Shown: positions 1 through 8,585, numbered from the stretch's first letter. The stretch: DNA of 44,050 nucleotides from Candidatus Sericytochromatia bacterium S15B-MN24 CBMW_12 (GCA_002083825.1 DAZV01000024.1:1-44050), one strand, 5' to 3'. The notes: generated by a model not told the origin, from the sequence alone. A program made the numbers and translations.

Positions 1-156
1 CTCCCCACGGGCGTCGAGATGGTTATGCCCGGCGATAACATCCAGATGGAAATCGAGCTGATCCAGCCCGTCGCCATCGAGGAAGGCATGCGCTTCGCCA
101 TCCGCGAAGGCGGCCGCACCGTCGGCGCTGGCGTCGTCGCCAGCATCATGGTCTAA
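1..156 (+). CDS. tuf: Elongation factor Tu, C-terminal 51 residues (partial)
   Basis: Frame 1 reads through from the window edge to TAA. The fragment matches the last beta-barrel domain of EF-Tu, with [10 protein letters not shown] and [15 protein letters not shown], a segment that hardly varies among bacteria. EF-Tu carries aminoacyl-tRNA to the ribosome as a GTP complex. The 5' part lies outside the window. The gene is followed by a strong terminator, so it is the last gene of its transcript; the usual downstream rpsJ is not here. The identification is secure despite the truncation. Confidence 0.97.
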   Translation, partial: LPTGVEMVMPGDNIQMEIELIQPVAIEEGMRFAIREGGRTVGAGVVASIMV

Positions 157-192
157 CCCGTAAGCTCGCCTCAAGCACTTACGGTCTGATCC

Positions 193-232
193 GCGGGAGC
201 GGGACCCTGTGAGGGTCCCGCTCCCGCCTTTT
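193..232 (+). terminator. Rho-independent terminator after tuf
   Basis: A perfect 16-bp GC-rich stem (193-208 with 212-227) has a 3-base loop (GTG) and is followed by CC and TTTT at 229-232. It sits 36 bases after the tuf stop codon and separates tuf from the lipoprotein/nuo-like transcript. Confidence 0.9.
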
Positions 233-294
233 CGTGGTATCGTGGAAAACGGTTGCCCGGTCTGGGATCCGCCTACCCGAAAGGATTTCCTGAT

Positions 295-1398
295 ATGCGT
301 GCCCCCGAAGCGCGTTTCGTCCTGCCCTTGGCCCTCTGCGTCGGGGCTCTGGCTTTGGCCGGATGCCCCAAGATGCCCCGCGTCAGCGCGCTCGATCCGA
401 ACCCGTCCCCGACCGCGACGCTCAGTCCCTCGACGACGCCCAGCACCTCGCCGTCTCCCGCCGAATCTCCCCCCGCCAGCGACGAACCCATCCTGCGCGA
501 ACTGGTCGTAGGTTCCGCACCCCGGGCCATCGCCATGGACGCCACGGGAAACGGCTACGTGACCCTGCCGACCGATATCGTCAAAATCACCAAGGCCACC
601 GGGACCATGTCCGAAGCCACCCTGCTCAACCTGAGTACCGTGCCCTTCGAATTTGGCTCCCCCTCCTCGATCATGCTGGCGGGTGAGGCCGTCTGGTTTA
701 CCGATGACCAGCGGAAACAGCTTCGCGAGATCAAGGCCGGAAGCAGCGGACAAACCGAAGACTTCCCCTTCGGCAGCCTTCCTAGCCGGATGGCGCTGGA
801 TATCCAGGGCAACGTCTTCGTGGCGGATGCGACAGGCCGGCAGGTCGGTGCCCTTCCCGCCGGTTCCTTGGCCGGCAAAGCCCTTTTCACGGCGGCAACA
901 GTCGGTCAACCGGTCGATATCCTGGTGGACGTGGGCGGATCCGTCTGGACCCTCGGCGCGGATGACGGAGACCTCACGAAGATCTCTCGCACGATCCCCG
1001 GCAATACGCTGGAGGGTCTCGAGGTTCTGCCCAATATCCCCCCGCTGGACCTGACCCAAGGCAAGGGGATCGCCCAGGATGACGGGGGGAACCTCTGGGT
1101 GACGGGCCTGAAGGCATCCGGCGGGCAGCTCGTGAAAGTAGACCGTGGCTCCGGGTCTCCCATTGCCACTTTCAACCTGGGCTTCGTACCGGGACGCATC
1201 GCCGTCCGGGGGAACTTCGCCTGGATTCCCGACGACTCGCCTTCCGGCACGATGATCACCAAAGTCTCGCTGACCGACGGCTCCGTCGTGGCCACCTATC
1301 CGCTCGGAGGCCGGGCCTCCGACGTCTTCAAGGACGCCGGCGGCGACCTCTGGATCCCGGTCGTCACCAGCAACACGATCGTCAAGCTGGACTTCTAG
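295..1398 (+). CDS. Lipoprotein with beta-propeller (NHL/virginiamycin-lyase-like) repeats
   Basis: ATG 295 is preferred over upstream in-frame starts because AAAGGA lies 10 bases before it and the protein then begins with a proper lipoprotein signal: a hydrophobic stretch ending in ALAGC (Cys22). A Pro/Ser/Thr linker follows (about residues 30-60), as in surface-tethered proteins. The remainder is about seven weak repeats of roughly 40 residues with patterns such as [21 protein letters not shown] and GDLWIPV. These are typical of NHL or Vgb-type propellers, which serve as binding scaffolds or, rarely, as lyases. Ligand unknown. Only three bases separate it from the nuoJ-like gene, so it is probably co-transcribed and perhaps translationally coupled with the Complex I-like run. 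Confidence 0.8.
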   Translation: MRAPEARFVLPLALCVGALALAGCPKMPRVSALDPNPSPTATLSPSTTPSTSPSPAESPPASDEPILRELVVGSAPRAIAMDATGNGYVTLPTDIVKITKATGTMSEATLLNLSTVPFEFGSPSSIMLAGEAVWFTDDQRKQLREIKAGSSGQTEDFPFGSLPSRMALDIQGNVFVADATGRQVGALPAGSLAGKALFTAATVGQPVDILVDVGGSVWTLGADDGDLTKISRTIPGNTLEGLEVLPNIPPLDLTQGKGIAQDDGGNLWVTGLKASGGQLVKVDRGSGSPIATFNLGFVPGRIAVRGNFAWIPDDSPSGTMITKVSLTDGSVVATYPLGGRASDVFKDAGGDLWIPVVTSNTIVKLDF

Positions 1399-1401
1399 CC
1401 C

Positions 1402-1923
1402 ATGGAACCCTTGCTTTTCTATGGCCTGGCCGTCCTCCTGCTCGCTTCGGGTGCGGCCGTGGTTTGGCTGAAGAACCCCGTTCATGCGGCCTATGCCCTG
1501 ATAGCGGCCATGCTGGCGAGTGCCGGTCTTCTGGCATGGCTTCATGCCGAGTTCTTGGCCCTGGCGGTCCTGCTTGCCCTTGCCGGCGGCACCTCCCTGC
1601 TGCTCATGGTCGGATTGCCCTTGCTGAAGCGCCTGGGTTCGCTTGCCGAGAGCCGCCCCGACGAGGATCGCTCCTTCTGGGGGGGAATCGTCGCGGTGAT
1701 CTTCTTCGTCATCACCTACCGGGTTCTCGCCACGACTCCCTGGGGACTCGAGGATCGCTCTCGGGTGGCCCTGACCGACGTTCAGCGGGGACTCGCTGCG
1801 GTGAGAACCCTCGGGGAAGCCCTGCGCGGCGAGTACGCGCTCGCCATGATCGCCGCCGCTCTCGTGGTCGGGGTGGCTGTCGCGGTCGCCCTGGCGCTCA
1901 TCCCGCGGGAGGCCGACGCATGA
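1402..1923 (+). CDS. nuoJ: NuoJ-like subunit of a Complex I-type membrane arm
   Basis: This 173-residue protein has five predicted membrane helices, the size and topology of NuoJ/ND6. It keeps the family's early NPVHA motif (residues 25-29) and the EFLAL start of helix 3. In place of the conserved helix-3 VYAGA, whose tyrosine lies at the pi-bulge region linked to coupling, it reads ALAGG. Its stop overlaps the next ATG by four bases (ATGA). The order J, K, (L), M, N matches a nuo operon. The motif change is seen directly; its functional meaning is inferred. A fast-evolving true NuoJ or an Mrp-antiporter relative are alternatives. Confidence 0.72.
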   Translation: MEPLLFYGLAVLLLASGAAVVWLKNPVHAAYALIAAMLASAGLLAWLHAEFLALAVLLALAGGTSLLLMVGLPLLKRLGSLAESRPDEDRSFWGGIVAVIFFVITYRVLATTPWGLEDRSRVALTDVQRGLAAVRTLGEALRGEYALAMIAAALVVGVAVAVALALIPREADA

Positions 1924-2351
1924 GCGTCTTTCCCCTTCAGGCATTCGCCCTCCCCATCATCCAATCCCCCCTGGGCCTGCCGCATGTCCTCACCCTGGCC
2001 GCGGCCCTCTTCGCCCTGGGACTCTTCGCAACCCTGACCCATCGCAGTTGGCTGCGGATCCTCTTTGGCCTGTCGCTGATGCTCCTCGCCGGCATGCTCA
2101 ACCTGGTCGCCTTCACCACCTACCTCCATCCCGCGGGGCTGTCCGGTCACGCCATCACCCTCGTGCTGGCGCTGTTCGGTCTCGCCCAGCTATCGATCGG
2201 GTTGGCGCTCGTCGGCATGATGCTTCGCCGCGCAAGCCGCCCAGCGCAGCTCATCCTCGAAACCGGTCCCCCCGCCGGTCAGGCGGACAAGAACCCCGCG
2301 CCCGAAAGCGACGCCCTCGACGTGGACCGTTACGACGATTTGAAATGGTAA
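1920..2351 (+). CDS. nuoK: NuoK-like subunit lacking both canonical glutamates
   Basis: 143 residues, three helices, starting at ATG 1920 inside the end of the preceding gene. The core [15 protein letters not shown] followed by LSIGLAL matches NuoK/ND4L (and, more distantly, MnhC/MrpC). The family's helix-2 glutamate (Glu36 in E. coli, in the LELM context) is Ser52 here. The helix-3 glutamate (Glu72, in the AEASIGLAL context) is Gln90. A charged tail of about 40 residues (103-143) extends beyond the usual length of about 100. The alignment was made by eye from remembered sequences, but the LSIGLAL anchor makes the second substitution quite firm. Confidence 0.72.
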   Translation: MSVFPLQAFALPIIQSPLGLPHVLTLAAALFALGLFATLTHRSWLRILFGLSLMLLAGMLNLVAFTTYLHPAGLSGHAITLVLALFGLAQLSIGLALVGMMLRRASRPAQLILETGPPAGQADKNPAPESDALDVDRYDDLKW

Positions 2352-2359
2352 GAAATCCC

Positions 2360-2644
2360 ATGGCAGATTCGACTCCCCCGTCTCATCCCGAGAGGCAAGG
2401 CCTCTCTCGCCGCGTCGGCGGCATGGTCGCAGCGATCGACCGCTTCGTCGTCGACGGCATGATCAATACCGTCGGCTTCTTGGTCTTCGCCGCCGCCGAG
2501 GGCCTGCGGAGCCTGGAAACCGGCAAGGCTCAGCTGGCATTGCTTGGGGCTCTGGCCCTGCTGGTCGTGACCCTGGTGGCGGTCATGCTCGGTCTTCCCA
2601 ATTTCTGGATGGGCGCATTGACCGCGGGAGGCGGACGATGCTAG
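2360..2644 (+). CDS. Free-standing NuoL C-terminal-tail-like protein
   Basis: A 94-residue protein starting at ATG 2360. After a hydrophilic N-terminus it reads DRFVVDGMINTVGF, then LRSLETGKAQ and a final hydrophobic helix. This is the pattern at the extreme C-terminus of NuoL in many bacteria (DRxVVDGxVN ... LRxLQTGxxQ). It occupies the exact place of nuoL between K and M, but the roughly 500 residues of antiporter-like core are absent. No frameshifted NuoL core is visible in the neighbouring sequence, where nuoK ends only 8 bases upstream. It overlaps the next gene by 7 bases. It could be a stable remnant or a functional small subunit. Confidence 0.65.
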   Translation: MADSTPPSHPERQGLSRRVGGMVAAIDRFVVDGMINTVGFLVFAAAEGLRSLETGKAQLALLGALALLVVTLVAVMLGLPNFWMGALTAGGGRC

Positions 2645-4110
2645 ACAGCGCCTTCCCCAACTTCATGGGACTCACCGTCTGCGTGGCACTTCCGATCGTG
2701 GCGGCGTTCATCGTTTGGGCCCTGGGCGAGAAACGACAGCAAGCCTCGCGGATCGTGGCGATCGGTTCCGGGTTTATTCCCCCGCTGATCCTGGCCTTCG
2801 CGGCCTTCCGTCTCATGCCGGAAACGGGCTTGCAACTGGGCGATCGCTTCCCTTTCTGGCCCGATCTCGGCATGTCCTTCGCGCTGGCGATCGACGGCCT
2901 CAGCCTCCCCTTCGCGCTGCTCGCGGCATGCCTGGGAGCCCTGGGAGTGGCCGCGGCGCGCCGCGGCCCCGAGCGCGCCTTCGCCTTGCTCGCGCAGTCG
3001 GCGGCCATGCTGGTTTTCCTCGCGCAGGACCTATTTCTCTTCCTGGCCGCCTTCGGCAGCCTTCCCCTGCTCCTCTACGTCCTCGTCACCTTCTGGGGGC
3101 GCGGCGCATCCGAATACGCAGCCACCAAGTTCCTGATGATGACCCTCACCGGAACGGCCCTGCTCTCGGTCAGCTTGGTCGCCACCTATCTGGTCGGAAA
3201 CAACGACGCCTCCATGGCGCTGCTATTTTTCAACAAGCCAGGTTTCCCCGTCGCCTATCTCAACCACTGGGTGCTTGCCGGCATCCTGCTCGCCGTCTGG
3301 GTCTCGGCGCCGCTCTTCCCGTTCCACACCTGGCTGGCGGACGTCTATGAATCAGCTCCCCCTTCGGCCCTGCCTCTGGTCGTCGGCGGAGTTCAGGCGG
3401 GGGGCCTCTATGCGCTCGTCCGACTGGCCATGGGCCTCTACCCGAGCTACCTGGGTCCCTGGCTTCCCTGGATGACCGCGATCGGCGCTCTGAGCGCGCT
3501 CTATGCCGTCATGGCCGCTTGGGGCCAGCGCTCGCTCTTGCGCAGCCTCGCCCTGCTGAGCGTCGCCGTGGCAGGCATGGGGCTGGCCGCCCTTTCGGCA
3601 CTGAGCGGCCCCGATTCGGGCACGCTCATTCAACACGCGTTGCTGCTGGCGCTCGCTGCCACCGCGGCCTTCGGCCTCCTGGGTTGGCTAACGGCCGAGT
3701 TATTACGCCGCACCGGGCCTCAAACCAACCTAATACCGCTGCTGGGCCTCCTCGCCCCCCGTGGAGCCACCGCTTTCATGGGCGTTTCAACCGGAGCGCT
3801 CGGACTGGTGACACTGAGCGCCGCCCTTTTGGTACTTCCGCTCCTCGCAGGTAATCGGCCTGGCCTGGCGATTGTCCTGGGGCTCGCCATCCTGACAATC
3901 TTGCTCACCGGAGCCCTCACGCTGCGCCGAGTGCTGCTCGCTCCGGCCACTCCCGCCCAGGTCGACGGGATCGAGGACCTGCCCGCCAGCGAGCTGGCCC
4001 TGGCGTGGGCCCTCATGCTCCTCGCCGCCGTCCCGGGAATCTGGCTCCTTTTCGGCAACCGGGCGATCGCCATTTTTGCGTCCCAGCTCGGCCTGGGTTT
4101 CGGACGGTAG
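2638..4110 (+). CDS. nuoM: NuoM-like antiporter-type subunit, key charged residues missing
   Basis: 490 residues and about 14 helices. Recognisable NuoM features include DGLSLPFALL (residues 86-95), YAATKF (160-165) and LFPFHTWLADVYESAPPS (226-243). GGGAGGCGG precedes ATG 2638. Relative to E. coli NuoM, the helix-5 glutamate (Glu144) aligns with Gly140 and the helix-7 lysine (Lys234) with Ala254. I also find no FVGEF-like motif carrying the helix-12 glutamate. Lys164 is retained. The fold therefore appears kept while the ion channel residues are lost. The alignment is by eye. It is translationally coupled to the NuoL-tail gene and abuts the NuoN-like gene. Confidence 0.75.
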   Translation: MLDSAFPNFMGLTVCVALPIVAAFIVWALGEKRQQASRIVAIGSGFIPPLILAFAAFRLMPETGLQLGDRFPFWPDLGMSFALAIDGLSLPFALLAACLGALGVAAARRGPERAFALLAQSAAMLVFLAQDLFLFLAAFGSLPLLLYVLVTFWGRGASEYAATKFLMMTLTGTALLSVSLVATYLVGNNDASMALLFFNKPGFPVAYLNHWVLAGILLAVWVSAPLFPFHTWLADVYESAPPSALPLVVGGVQAGGLYALVRLAMGLYPSYLGPWLPWMTAIGALSALYAVMAAWGQRSLLRSLALLSVAVAGMGLAALSALSGPDSGTLIQHALLLALAATAAFGLLGWLTAELLRRTGPQTNLIPLLGLLAPRGATAFMGVSTGALGLVTLSAALLVLPLLAGNRPGLAIVLGLAILTILLTGALTLRRVLLAPATPAQVDGIEDLPASELALAWALMLLAAVPGIWLLFGNRAIAIFASQLGLGFGR

Positions 4111-4119
4111 GTGGGCTAC

Positions 4120-5550
4120 ATGGATAACGCAATGGTCTTGCTTCCGGAGTCGCTACTGGTCCTTCTGACCGTCGCCCTCTTCGTCATGGGCCGATTCGCG
4201 CCCCGCTTTGCCGCACCCTTGGCTACCTTCGGACTGGTCGCCATTCTCGGAGCGCTGATAGGTCAGGCGATGACCGGCGCGTGGGGCGGTCCCGCCTTCC
4301 AGCAGGCCGTTCAGATCGGGCCCTTCGCGTGGCTGCTGCGAGGAAGCATCTTGCTCGTGGCGGCCGCGTCCTCCGCGCTGGCATGGGGCGAAAAGCCCGC
4401 GCGAGCGGGTCTATTCTTCGGCCTGCTGACCGCCTCCACACTGGGCGCCCTGGGGCTTGTCGGCTCGGCGGACCTGGTCATGCTCTTCCTGTCGGTCAAC
4501 CTCATGGGGATCCCGCTGGTAGGCCTCCTGGCGCTGAGTGGCGGACGCGCGAGCGCCGAGGCCCCCATGAAGCGCTTCTTTTCTCTTGGCGTGACGGCTG
4601 CAATCCTGCTATTCAGCATGTCCTGGCTCTTCGGGCTGGGAGGATCCACCTCCTACGCCGCCCTCGGCACCGCCCTGCAGACCCCGGACACCCTGCTCAC
4701 CTTCGGCCTCTTGCTACTGCTCGGCGGCCTCGCCTTCACCCTCGCGGCCTATCCCTTCCATTCCTGGCTACCTGATATCGCCGAAGCCGGCTCACCGGCC
4801 CTGGCCTCCTGGCTTCTCGGGGGAGCCATGCTGGCCGCCCTCGCGGGCTTCGTGCGGGCCGTCCTGATGATATTCCCCACCCAGGCTGGGCTGTGGGCCC
4901 CTTACGTGCTTGGACTGGCCGTCCTGAGCCTGTTAGGCGGCAGCCTGCTCGCGCTCGCTCAGTCCCAGCTGTCACGCATGGTTGCCTACACGGCGATCGC
5001 CACGCAGGGATTCGCCCTCTTGGCCCTCTTGGCGGCTTCTCACCCAGCATCCAGCCATGAGGGGATCGGGGCCTTGCTCTTCACCGTCCTGACCGCCGCG
5101 ATTGCTGCCGTCGGGTTGTTCGCCGGCATCCATGCCGCCCAGGCCAACACGCTGGCGGACCTCGCAGGCCTGCACCGGCGCGCGCCCCAACTCGCGATGG
5201 GCCTCACCGCCTGCGCGCTGGGACTCGCGGCGTTGCCCCTGGCGGGTGCCTTCTGGGCCCGTGTTTTGCTCGTTCGCGCGCTCCTCGCCTACGTGAGCCA
5301 GTCGCTGCAGTTCGCGCTCGTCGGCGTGGCGATTCTCGCGGGGCTCGTCGGCGTGATCTCGGCTTACACCGCCCTGCGGATCCCCAGGGCCATCTACCTG
5401 GAGGCCTCCGTGGCCGTCGATCGGCCTGAAATCGTGATCCCAACCGGGCATGGAGTGGTATTGTTACTTTGCGCGCTGTTCAGCGTCGGCTTCTTCGTGG
5501 CTCCAGCGTCCCTCTGGTCCCTCGTGACCTACGCGACCCGTGGATTCTAG
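4120..5550 (+). CDS. nuoN: NuoN-like antiporter-type subunit, key charged residues missing
   Basis: ATG 4120 is chosen over GTG 4111 because a GGTAGGTGGG Shine-Dalgarno stretch ends four bases before it. 476 residues, about 14 helices, with the NuoN/NdhB landmark YPFHSWLPDIAEAGSP (residues 211-226) and RMVAYTAIATQGF (TM8 region). The helix-5 glutamate of NuoN (in LELLSLALY) aligns with Asn127. The helix-7 lysine aligns with Met237. The helix-12 lysine of GKF is replaced by Arg (FWARVL). Lys151 is retained. It ends the Complex I-like run; gatC begins 18 bases later. The genes for NuoA-I are not in this window. Confidence 0.75.
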   Translation: MDNAMVLLPESLLVLLTVALFVMGRFAPRFAAPLATFGLVAILGALIGQAMTGAWGGPAFQQAVQIGPFAWLLRGSILLVAAASSALAWGEKPARAGLFFGLLTASTLGALGLVGSADLVMLFLSVNLMGIPLVGLLALSGGRASAEAPMKRFFSLGVTAAILLFSMSWLFGLGGSTSYAALGTALQTPDTLLTFGLLLLLGGLAFTLAAYPFHSWLPDIAEAGSPALASWLLGGAMLAALAGFVRAVLMIFPTQAGLWAPYVLGLAVLSLLGGSLLALAQSQLSRMVAYTAIATQGFALLALLAASHPASSHEGIGALLFTVLTAAIAAVGLFAGIHAAQANTLADLAGLHRRAPQLAMGLTACALGLAALPLAGAFWARVLLVRALLAYVSQSLQFALVGVAILAGLVGVISAYTALRIPRAIYLEASVAVDRPEIVIPTGHGVVLLLCALFSVGFFVAPASLWSLVTYATRGF

Positions 5551-5568
5551 TTTGATCGGGAGTTTGAG

Positions 5569-5856
5569 ATGATTACCAAGGAAACCGTCCGTCACGTCGC
5601 CAAGCTTGCACGCCTGGAGCTCGAGCCGGAGGAAGAGAACCGGCTCACCGCCGAGCTAGGAGCCATCCTGGGCTACGTCGAGCAACTCGGTCTGGTCGAT
5701 GTCACCGGGGTCGAGCCTACCGCACAGGCCATTCCCATGCAGAGTCTCCTCCGCGCCGATCGGGTCAAGCCCGCCTTGACGGTCGACGAGGTGCTTCAGA
5801 ACGCTCCGAGCCCGGAACAGGGGATGTTCAGGGTTCCTCGGATCATCGGGGAATAG
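5569..5856 (+). CDS. gatC: Aspartyl/glutamyl-tRNA amidotransferase subunit C
   Basis: 95 residues, full length for GatC. GatC stabilises the GatA-GatB amidotransferase, which converts Glu-tRNA(Gln) and Asp-tRNA(Asn) to the amidated forms in the cytoplasm. Typical features are the N-terminal VRHVAKLARLEL, a central ILGYVEQL and the C-terminal FRVPRIIGE tail, where most GatC have FxVPRVL/I. GGGAG precedes ATG 5569. The stop codon shares one base with the following GTG, so the next gene is probably coupled. gatA and gatB are not adjacent. Confidence 0.95.
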   Translation: MITKETVRHVAKLARLELEPEEENRLTAELGAILGYVEQLGLVDVTGVEPTAQAIPMQSLLRADRVKPALTVDEVLQNAPSPEQGMFRVPRIIGE

Positions 5857-7130
5857 TGTCGGCCCCCGTCGTTATCTTGGGAGCGGGGGCAGCGGGCCTG
5901 ATGGCAGCCATCGCTGCCGCCCGCGCCGGAGCTCCTACCCTCCTGCTCGAAAAAACCAAGCGCTTCGGCTACAAGATCCTGATCTCGGGCCACGGGCGCT
6001 GTAACCTCACCAACGCCGAAGGCGACGTCAAACAGCTGATCGCCAATTATCCGGGCGGCGGCAAGTTCCTCCACAGCGTCTTCAGCCAGTTCGACAACCA
6101 TGACTTCATTCGCTTCATCGAGGGGCTCGGCCTGCCGACCAAGACGGATGCGCGGGGGCGGGTCTACCCGGAAACCGACCGCAGCCTGGACGTGGTCGAG
6201 GCCTTCGAGCACGAGCTCGATCGCCTGGGAATCCGGCTGCGCCTGGAAGCGCCCGGTGCTCGCATCGTGACCGAGGAAGGCCGAGCCGTCGGAATCGAGC
6301 TCGCCTCGGGTGAAGTCGTCCGGGCGGGGGCGCTCGTCATCACGGTCGGCGGACAATCCTTCCCGAACACGGGCTCCACCGGGGACGGCTACCGGATGGC
6401 CCAGGAAACGGGGCATACCTTGGTGACGCCCTTTCCCGCGCTGGTCCCGCTGAAGTCCCCGGGACTCGGGGAGCTTGCGGGAGTCTCGCTGCGGGACGTC
6501 GAGGTCACGGCGGTCGTCGACGGCAAGCCCGCCGCGAAGCGTCGCGCCGACATGATGTTCGCTCACTTCGGAATGACGGGACCGGCGGTTCTGCACCTGA
6601 GCCGCAAAGCCTCTCTGGCCTTGTCGCAAGGAAAGTCGGTGGAATTCTGGCTCGATCTCGCTCCGGATCGAACGCGCGAGGAACTCGACGCCGACCTGCG
6701 GCAAGCCTGGGAGCAGACCCCGCGAACGCATCTCAACAATGCGCTCAAGGACTGGCTTCCCGAGCGGCTGGTACCGTTTTTCCTGAAGAAGGCGGCTATC
6801 ACGGGCGATCGCCCCGTCTCGGAAATCCCCAAGCGCGAGCGCTCCAAGCTGGTGGACGTCTTGAAGCGAGCAGTCTTTCCGATCCCCTCGGTGCTTTCCA
6901 AGGAAGTCGCCGAGGTGACCGCCGGCGGCCTCGACCTCAAGGAACTGGATCCCCGGACCTTGGCGTCCAAGCGCATCCCCAACCTCTTCTGGGCCGGCGA
7001 GGTGCTCGACGTGGATGGCTACATCGGCGGCTACAACTTCCAATCCGCCTGGTCCACCGGCTGGGTCGCCGGCTTGTCCGCCGCGCGAAGCCTGGGTTAC
7101 GACCTGCGGGGGGACGGAGAATCTTCGTGA
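5856..7130 (+). CDS. NAD(P)/FAD-dependent oxidoreductase of the HI0933/BaiN (YhiN) family
   Basis: 424 residues from GTG 5856, whose G is the last base of the gatC stop. An N-terminal dinucleotide-binding loop GAGAAGLMAA (residues 9-18) is followed by the family signature GHGRCNLTN (about 47-55), a second flavin-contact segment VITVGGQSFPNTGSTGDG and the C-terminal GGYNFQSAWSTGW. These define the HI0933 family of cytoplasmic flavoproteins, whose physiological substrate is mostly unknown; BaiN in gut clostridia acts in bile-acid metabolism. The gene faces the PRC-barrel gene with a 10-base gap. The family call is firm, the reaction unknown. Confidence 0.88.
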   Translation: MSAPVVILGAGAAGLMAAIAAARAGAPTLLLEKTKRFGYKILISGHGRCNLTNAEGDVKQLIANYPGGGKFLHSVFSQFDNHDFIRFIEGLGLPTKTDARGRVYPETDRSLDVVEAFEHELDRLGIRLRLEAPGARIVTEEGRAVGIELASGEVVRAGALVITVGGQSFPNTGSTGDGYRMAQETGHTLVTPFPALVPLKSPGLGELAGVSLRDVEVTAVVDGKPAAKRRADMMFAHFGMTGPAVLHLSRKASLALSQGKSVEFWLDLAPDRTREELDADLRQAWEQTPRTHLNNALKDWLPERLVPFFLKKAAITGDRPVSEIPKRERSKLVDVLKRAVFPIPSVLSKEVAEVTAGGLDLKELDPRTLASKRIPNLFWAGEVLDVDGYIGGYNFQSAWSTGWVAGLSAARSLGYDLRGDGESS

Positions 7131-7140
7131 AGCGAGCCTG

Positions 7141-7623
7141 TCAGCCGAACCGATCCCGGTTGGACTGCCGGCCCTGCGGCGTGGGGGTGAACTTGTTCGG
7201 GTAGGGCTTCGGCGGAGTCGGCTCCAGGCAGAAGTCGCGCCCCCCTCCCAACCGGAACTCCGCGCGTTCGTAATCGAGCGCGTGGTGAGGCAGGAAGGTG
7301 GCGTAGAGCTGGAGTTCCCGCCCGTGATCCAGCGGCTCGGGAGGCAGCGGCGGCAAGCGGCGGACAGCACCGGAATCCAGCCGACGGGCCAGGACCTTGC
7401 CCTCTCCTTCGAGCAGGGAGACGTTTCCGAGCGGCAGCGGAATCTCGAGCCCATCGGTCAGTTGCACGACCAGGTACCGGACGACGTGGGTTTCCTGTTC
7501 GACCAGGAGGTCGAGAACCGTACCGACCAGACGATCGTCCGAGCCCAGGACGGGCCAACCCAGGACGTCGGGCGAACTCGGGGCGATTTCCAAGGGCAGC
7601 TCGGAGAGCTTCGCGATGCTCAT
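7141..7623 (-). CDS. PRC-barrel domain protein
   Basis: 160 residues. The N-terminal 70 residues read as a PRC-barrel: VLGWPVLGSDDRLVGTVLDL, then VVRYLVVQL and IPLPLGNV. This is the fold shared by the photosynthetic reaction-centre H subunit and RimM. The C-terminal half (SGAVRRLPPLP and onward) resembles the extended part of H-subunit-like proteins, ending in a basic tail. Stand-alone PRC-barrel proteins are often stress-related, with no known activity. It lies 101 bases downstream of the YihY-type gene on the same strand, so the two may be co-transcribed. The start at ATG 7623 has GGAGG nine bases upstream. Confidence 0.75.
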   Translation of the reverse strand: MSIAKLSELPLEIAPSSPDVLGWPVLGSDDRLVGTVLDLLVEQETHVVRYLVVQLTDGLEIPLPLGNVSLLEGEGKVLARRLDSGAVRRLPPLPPEPLDHGRELQLYATFLPHHALDYERAEFRLGGGRDFCLEPTPPKPYPNKFTPTPQGRQSNRDRFG

Positions 7624-7724
7624 CGGGAACCTCCTGGCCTCGAGGCCTGAATCCGCGAATCATGCCTTCGGGGCGATTCTAGCCCCCCGCACGCGAGCCG
7701 GCAAGGTTCGTCCGAGCGCCGCGC

Positions 7725-8585
7725 TCAGGTTTCGCGAGCGTCCGGATCGGCCGTGAGCCTGGCGAAGAGCTGGGCCGCCTCCGCTCCGAGGAGAAAGATG
7801 ATGGCTGACAGGTAAAGCCAGAAGAGGAAGACGATCACGCTGGCGACGGGACCGTAGACCTCGTTGAAGCGGCTGAAGGTCGCGAGGTACCAGGTGAAGA
7901 GCCGCCGGGAGATTTCCCAGAGCACGGACGTCGCCAGGGCGGCGGAGGCGATCGCGGGAAACGGCAAGCGCCGGACGGGCAGCCAGCGATACATCGCCAC
8001 CAGGCTGAGCATGACCAGCAAGACAGGAAGCAGGTTCAGAAAGAGCGGAAGGATGCCGGGAATATCCTGGGGCTGGATGCCGAGCAAGGGAATCTCGAAG
8101 GCGAAGACGGCGAAGAGCAGCCCGTAGAGGACGCTCACCACCGCCATGACTCCTCCGGTGGCGGCGGCGAAGAGCAAGGCGACGAGGTTTCGCTTGACGG
8201 CGAAACCCAAGCCGCCGGGTGCCGGCGTCTTGAAAATGAGGTCGAGCGCCTGGGCCAGCGAGACGAAGACGTTCTTCCCGGTCCAGAGCAAGAGGGCCAG
8301 GGCGAAAAGCCCGACCGGGCCTCGGCTTTCGACCACGGAGCGCAGCGTCTGGCGCAGAAACTCCTCCTGGCCCGGAAAACCCTGCTGGCTGAAATCGAGC
8401 ACCCTTTGACTGGCTTCCTCCGGGGCCAGGACGAAGCCGGCTACGGCTATCAGGCCCAGTAGCAAGGGGAAAAGCGAGAAGAAGGCGAAGTACGAGACGG
8501 CCGCCGCCATGAAGGGCACCTGGTCCGCGGCGAAGGCGTTGACCAGCTCCTTGAGAATTCCACCGATCACCTTGATTGCTTCCAC
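7725..8585 (-). CDS. YihY/BrkB family inner-membrane protein
   Basis: About 286 residues with six membrane helices. Family hallmarks are AFAADQVPFMAAAVSYFAFFS near the N-terminus (written here in part), LLLWTGKNVF (about 103-112), FSRFNEVYGPVASVI and FLFWLYLSAIIFLLGAEA near the end. The family was once mis-called RNase BN; its role in the inner membrane is unsettled. I prefer GTG 8585, preceded by GAGGGAGAA, over the in-frame ATG 8636, which has no ribosome binding site and would add a non-conserved leader of 17 residues. It is divergent from rqcP. Confidence 0.82.
   Translation of the reverse strand: MEAIKVIGGILKELVNAFAADQVPFMAAAVSYFAFFSLFPLLLGLIAVAGFVLAPEEASQRVLDFSQQGFPGQEEFLRQTLRSVVESRGPVGLFALALLLWTGKNVFVSLAQALDLIFKTPAPGGLGFAVKRNLVALLFAAATGGVMAVVSVLYGLLFAVFAFEIPLLGIQPQDIPGILPLFLNLLPVLLVMLSLVAMYRWLPVRRLPFPAIASAALATSVLWEISRRLFTWYLATFSRFNEVYGPVASVIVFLFWLYLSAIIFLLGAEAAQLFARLTADPDARET

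Noticed and set aside
5796..7454. A 552-codon minus-strand frame across the BaiN-type gene
   Set aside because: Antisense to conserved flavoprotein motifs, rich in Arg/Gly/Asp without recognisable domains.
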